In this document: one piece after another, positions 60,348-64,000 of the stretch
Layout: each line of letters begins with the position of its first letter
Numbering within the stretch: the first letter of the stretch is position 1
Assembly (NCBI RefSeq): GCF_014650455.1
Contig: NZ_BMUZ01000017.1
Coordinates: forward strand, 1-64,000
Direction: 5' to 3'
Length of the DNA: 64,000 nt
From: Streptomyces xanthochromogenes
GTDB taxonomy: Bacteria > Actinomycetota > Actinomycetes > Streptomycetales > Streptomycetaceae
Program-made: the position numbers and the translations under genes
Notes under the pieces: model-generated
Told to the model about the DNA's origin: nothing
Databases searched by the model: none
What the model saw: the letters and a program-made list of their open reading frames with translations, nothing else

Positions 60348-61520
60348 TTACCTGCCGCGCCGGGGTGTTTCCAGCACCAGCCGGGTCGGTGGCCGCTGTG
60401 CGGGTGGTGGCAGTCGCAGACCCTCCCGGCCCGGGGTGATCGAGCCGAGGATGCTCGGGTGGCGGGCCCCGGTGCTCCGCGCGTGGGTGGCGGGGAGGCC
60501 GTGTGCGGTGAGGAAGCCGAGCACCGCGAAGGCGTACGCCTCCTTCGCACCGGACGGCAGGCCCAGCTCGTCGGAGTGGCGCAGCGCCAGGTGCGGGAGC
60601 CGTGCGGTGAGCATCGCCATCAGGACGGGGTTGCGGGTGCCGCCGCCCGAGACGATCACCTCGGACGCATCGACTCCGGCTACGGCGTTCGCGACCGTCC
60701 GGGCCGTGAGCGCCGTCAGCGTGGCGACCACGTCCTCGGCGGCCAGGCGGTCAAGGCCGGCGAGCGCGTGGTGCAGATATCCGGAGTGGAACAGTTCCTT
60801 GCCGGTGGTCTTGGGCGCGGGCAGCGCGTAGTAGGGCTCGGCGAGCAGACGCCGCAGCAGCGCTTCCTGGACGGTGCCGCGTGCGGCCAGTGCCCCGTCC
60901 GTGTCGTACGAGAGCCGTCCGCCGCTGAATTCCCGGGCCGCCGTATCGATCAGCGCGCACCCGGGCCCGGTGTCGAAGGCGGTGCCGTCCGGGGCGGTGA
61001 GGTTGGCGATGCCGCCCAGGTTGAGCGCGACCGGTCGGCCTGGCCGACCGCGCAGCCACAGCAGGTCGACCAGGCTCACCAGGGGTGCGCCCTGGCCCCC
61101 GGCGGCGATGTCGCGCGGCCGGAAGTCGGCGACCACGGGCAGCCCGGTCGCCTCCGCGATCCACGCGGGCTGCCCCAGTTGCAGCGTGCCGTGCACCTGC
61201 CCCTCGGCGACCCAGTGGTAGCAGGTCTGGCCGTGCGAAGCGACCAACTCGGCCCGGCCATCGCACAGTTCGCCATTGGCACGGACCGCAGCAGCCGCGA
61301 ACGCCTGCCCGATGCGGGTGTCGAGCCGGCACACCTCGGCCAGAGTGGTGGCAGCCGGCGGCAGGGCAGCCGCCAGCGCCTTCCGCAGCCCGTCGTCGTA
61401 GTCCTCGCTCACCAGCCCCAGCGGCGTCAGGACGAGGCTGTCGCCAACGAGGCTCAGGCCGGCCGCCGCCGCGTCGATCGCGTCGTACGACGTACCGGAC
61501 ATCAGGCCGATCACCCGCAT
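60348..61520 (-). CDS. anmK: Anhydro-N-acetylmuramic acid kinase
   Basis: 390 residues. GLMSGTSYDAIDAA (nucleotide-binding signature), VASHGQTCYHW, LNLGGIANLT, FDTGPGCALID, and IVSGGGTRNPVLMA are diagnostic. The enzyme phosphorylates and opens 1,6-anhydro-MurNAc from cell-wall turnover to give MurNAc-6-phosphate. Starts 3 bp after the transporter gene, GGGGAG upstream, so the two form an operon. Confidence 0.95.
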   Translation of the reverse strand: MRVIGLMSGTSYDAIDAAAAGLSLVGDSLVLTPLGLVSEDYDDGLRKALAAALPPAATTLAEVCRLDTRIGQAFAAAAVRANGELCDGRAELVASHGQTCYHWVAEGQVHGTLQLGQPAWIAEATGLPVVADFRPRDIAAGGQGAPLVSLVDLLWLRGRPGRPVALNLGGIANLTAPDGTAFDTGPGCALIDTAAREFSGGRLSYDTDGALAARGTVQEALLRRLLAEPYYALPAPKTTGKELFHSGYLHHALAGLDRLAAEDVVATLTALTARTVANAVAGVDASEVIVSGGGTRNPVLMAMLTARLPHLALRHSDELGLPSGAKEAYAFAVLGFLTAHGLPATHARSTGARHPSILGSITPGREGLRLPPPAQRPPTRLVLETPRRGR

Positions 61521-61523
61521 TGT

Positions 61524-62828
61524 TCAACTCCCCTTCCGGTGCGGGACCTTGGCGAGCGCGAGGACGCTCACCGCACAGGTCGTCGCCGCGTAGTACCCGG
61601 GGATGTCGATGTTCCCGGTGCGCTTGACCGCTTCCGTGATGATGAGACCAGCGCACCCCGAGAACACGGCATTGGACAGGGCGTAGGCGAGTCCGAGGCC
61701 GGTGTAGCGCACGCTGGTGGGGAACATCTCGGCGAGCATCGCCGGGCCCGGGCCCGCCATCAGCCCGACCACGCCACCCGCGACGCACACCGCCACGCCC
61801 TTGGTCGCGTTCGAAGTGCCGCTCTCCTGAAGGAGGTTGAGCAGCGGAAGCGCCAGGACGACCACCAGCCCCGCGCCGGCCAGCATCACGGGCCGCCTTC
61901 CGATCCGGTCGCTGAGCAGCCCCGCCGGGACGATCGTGGCCGCGAAGCCGAGGTTCGCCAGGACCGTGGCCAGCAACGCCTGCCGGAAGCTCGTGTTCAG
62001 CGCGCTCTGCAGGTAGGAGGGAAGCACCACAAGAAGGGTGTATCCGGCCGCGGACCAGCCCATGACACGCCCGGCACCGAGGGCCACTGCCCGCACCACC
62101 TCGCCCGCGGCGGGCCGCTCGGGCTCCCCTTGGCGCACCTGTTCCCGCTCTGCCTCGAAGACCGGTGTCTCCGCCAGTCGCAGCCGCAGCCAAAGCGCCC
62201 CCAGCCCCATCGGCAGCGTCAGCAGGAACGGCAACCGCCAGCCCCAGTCCCCCAGTTGCTCCGCACTGAGCAGCGTGGCGAGGAGTGCCGCCGCGCCCGC
62301 GCCGCCCAGCAGTCCCAGCGCCACGGTGAACGACTGCCACGACCCGTAGAGTCCGCGCCGCCCGGGTGGTGCGAACTCGGTCATCAACGAGACCGCACCC
62401 CCGAACTCACCGCCCGCGGACAATCCCTGGAGCACTCTCAGAAGGGTGAGCAGCCAGGGTGCGAGGGCGCCGACGGTGGCGTACGTCGGCAGCGCGCCGA
62501 TCGCCGTCGTGGCGCCCGTCATCAGCGCGATCACCACGATCAGTACCGGACGCCGGCCGATCCTGTCACCGAGCCGGCCGAACACGGCCGCCCCCACCGG
62601 CCGGAAGAAGAACGCGAGCGCGAAGGACGCATACGTCTTCACCAGCGCCTCCACCGCACTGCCACCCTCAGGAGTGAAGAAGCGCGCGGCGATGATCGTC
62701 GCGAAGTAGCCGTAGACGCCGAATTCGTACCACTCGATGAAGTTGCCCACCGAGCCCGCGACCAGCGCTCCGCGCGACTGGCCGGACCGGAGGGTCCGCA
62801 GGCCGGGTCCGGGTGCGGGACCAGTCAT
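61524..62828 (-). CDS. MFS transporter, metabolite:H+ symporter type
   Basis: 434 residues, 12 helices. VGNFIEWYEFGVYGYFA, FGRLGDRIGRRPVL, GLSAGGEFGGAVSLMTEFAP, and later GLLSDRIGRRPVM mark the ProP/ShiA-like metabolite:H+ symporter family. Coupled to anmK, so it may import anhydro-MurNAc or a related wall sugar; the family more often carries organic acids or betaine, so the link is an inference. Confidence 0.88.
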   Translation of the reverse strand: MTGPAPGPGLRTLRSGQSRGALVAGSVGNFIEWYEFGVYGYFATIIAARFFTPEGGSAVEALVKTYASFALAFFFRPVGAAVFGRLGDRIGRRPVLIVVIALMTGATTAIGALPTYATVGALAPWLLTLLRVLQGLSAGGEFGGAVSLMTEFAPPGRRGLYGSWQSFTVALGLLGGAGAAALLATLLSAEQLGDWGWRLPFLLTLPMGLGALWLRLRLAETPVFEAEREQVRQGEPERPAAGEVVRAVALGAGRVMGWSAAGYTLLVVLPSYLQSALNTSFRQALLATVLANLGFAATIVPAGLLSDRIGRRPVMLAGAGLVVVLALPLLNLLQESGTSNATKGVAVCVAGGVVGLMAGPGPAMLAEMFPTSVRYTGLGLAYALSNAVFSGCAGLIITEAVKRTGNIDIPGYYAATTCAVSVLALAKVPHRKGS

Positions 62829-62897
62829 GGAGAGCCTTCCTGGGGAGCCGGGGGACGCCCGTCTGCGGGCCGACCCACGGACGTGAGCAGACCGATG

Positions 62898-62959
<62 letters not shown>

Positions 62960-63197
62960 ATAACGAGCCTCCCTAGTGGGAGTGTTGGCTGCTGTTGGCC
63001 GCAGGGGCGATGGGGCGTGGGCCGGCCGACTGGCCGACGCCGACGACAACGCCCCCGACGGTTCCCGCATCTGCCGGGACTACCCCTTCGACGCCAAGAC
63101 CAACCCGGCCTTCGAGAGGACGGCGATTTGTACCTGCGGTGAAGCCCGGCTCAGCCGATGACCGTCCGGCTGCCGGGGCGAGGGGGCTGTAAACGCA
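62960..63197. other. Gap without recognisable gene
   Basis: Contains a plus-strand frame (62976-63161) that includes CRDYPFDAKTNPAFER and a Cys pair but has no convincing start or family. Probably non-coding or a decayed remnant. Confidence 0.35.
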
Positions 63198-63229
63198 GCA
63201 ATGCCCGCCGCATGAGCGGCGGGCATTGC
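63198..63229 (-). terminator. Perfect 14-bp stem with 4-nt loop
   Basis: Arms 63198-63211 and 63216-63229 (GCAATGCCCGCCGC and its complement) with loop ATGA lie 33 bp downstream of the transglycosylase-like gene stop. It should end that transcript. Confidence 0.85.
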
Positions 63230-63262
63230 GGATTGAGCTGTTGTGGTGTGTCAGCTGGTGGC

Positions 63263-63667
63263 TCAGTACCAGTGGTGGGCCTGCCAGAAGTTCCAGGCGC
63301 CGACCGGGCTGCCGTAGCGGGAGTTCATGTAGTCCAGACCCCACTTGATCTGGGTGGCCGGGTTGGTCTTCCAGTCCGAACCGGCGGACGCCATCTTCGA
63401 CGCCGGCAGGGCCTGGACCAGACCGTAGGCACCGGAGGAGGAGTTCGTGGCAGTGTGGTTCCAGCCACTCTCCTGAGTGACGATCTTGCTGAAGGCCTCG
63501 AACTGCGCCGGGTCCTTGATCATCTGCTGGGCGATCGCCTTGGCGTTCGCCGGGGCCGCCTGAGCGGGAACCGTGGCGAACAGGGAACCGGCGGCACCAA
63601 CGGCCACGACGGCACCCGCGAGGGTCTTCTTGGAGGTGGCGATGCGGCGGATGACTGCGTTGGACAC
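63263..63667 (-). CDS. Secreted transglycosylase-like (SLT) protein
   Basis: 134 residues from the GTG at 63667 (GGAAGG at 7 nt). A signal peptide (KTLAGAVVAVGAAGSLFATV ... AQA) and a short lysozyme-like domain: IVTQESGWNHTATNSSSGAY (catalytic Glu), GLVQALPASKMASAG, WGLDYMNSRYGSPVGAW, ending FWQAHHWY. These small secreted Streptomyces proteins cleave or remodel peptidoglycan. Followed by a strong terminator. Confidence 0.92.
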   Translation of the reverse strand: MSNAVIRRIATSKKTLAGAVVAVGAAGSLFATVPAQAAPANAKAIAQQMIKDPAQFEAFSKIVTQESGWNHTATNSSSGAYGLVQALPASKMASAGSDWKTNPATQIKWGLDYMNSRYGSPVGAWNFWQAHHWY

Positions 63668-64000
63668 GAAGAGGCCTTCCGAAGGGAACAAGGACGGTCG
63701 CGGCATACCGGGGCATGCATGACCCACTCACACGAGCAGAGGGGTTCGTCCGCGGCGGGTGAAGCACCCGTGCCGCCTGGCGACACATCCAGTTCTACCG
63801 ACACCCCCACGGCCTGGCAACGCCCCCCACTTACTAACGGGCCTCGCAGCGAAGCCGCGCCATTGCCCCGCGAGCTGTCCGCGCCAGACCCGGTCCGCAC
63901 AGGGCGCGGGCGGCAGAGGAACCAAGGACGGGGCTCATCGACGGCCACTAGGCCCACTCGTATGTGACCAAGGTCCTGTGGGCCGCCTCACGACAAATGT
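63668..64000. other. Upstream region of the transglycosylase-like gene
   Basis: No gene recognised up to the window end. A hairpin-like segment (about 63760-63785, GGCGGGTGAAGCACCCGTGCC) lies in the possible leader. A riboswitch such as ydaO, common before wall hydrolases, could not be confirmed because the conserved core was not found. Confidence 0.35.

Noticed and set aside
63668..64000. ydaO-type riboswitch before the transglycosylase-like gene
   Set aside because: Such leaders are known before actinomycete wall hydrolases, but the conserved core could not be recognised here.

Overview
The window is high-GC DNA with actinomycete gene style: GTG starts, 4-bp ATGA/GTGA overlaps inside operons, secreted lectin and ALF-repeat proteins, GlxA-, PucR- and ROK-type regulators, and a polyol ABC importer without its own ATPase. 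A Streptomyces chromosome (or a close relative) is the best reading. The mix of small operons, decayed genes and insertion-sequence scars looks like accessory or chromosome-arm sequence. No rRNA, tRNA, CRISPR array or complete mobile element was seen.

Layout. 1-10.5 kb: the end of a ricin-like membrane protein, two GlxA-type regulators with DJ-1-type neighbours, a HAD protein, an APH-like kinase, an ankyrin/HEAT protein, an HSL-type esterase, and three decayed genes (IstB-like, IS5-like transposase tail, and a deletion-fused two-component pair). 10.6-16.7 kb: amino-acid permease plus serine hydrolase, a PucR regulator and a diaminopimelate decarboxylase homologue. 17.1-23.1 kb: a carbohydrate locus (secreted beta-helix protein, MFS transporter, ROK regulator, enolase-superfamily enzyme, SDR). 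23.4-32.2 kb: a secreted ALF/lectin/HINT polymorphic toxin locus with two small lectins and a candidate immunity gene, closed by a perfect hairpin.

32.7-38.7 kb: a DeoR-controlled polyol uptake and catabolism operon. 39.3-41.4 kb: small genes and an ABC-ATPase relic. 41.5-44.7 kb: a GMC dehydrogenase with a FAD-SLDH-like small subunit. 45.1-50.0 kb: an extracytoplasmic flavin electron-transfer module (ApbE, FMN-binding protein, ferric-reductase-like protein) divergent from a two-component system, with matching operator repeats on both sides of the shared promoter region. 50.2-52.5 kb: L,D-transpeptidase, ECF sigma factor and putative anti-sigma factor. 53.6-56.5 kb: YunG, a RipA-like membrane protein, a SLOG-like protein and a membrane protein with a TIR/SLOG-like domain, a possible nucleotide-sensing defence locus. 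57.1-60.3 kb: PepSY lipoprotein with a second two-component system. 60.3-64 kb: anhydro-MurNAc kinase with a transporter, an 8-bp tandem repeat and a secreted transglycosylase-like protein.

The two best candidates for an under-described system are the toxin locus (five secreted proteins plus a small acidic partner, with a terminator just before the toxin gene) and the RipA/SLOG/TIR-like gene set. All functional assignments come from reading motifs and context by eye; no database search was run.
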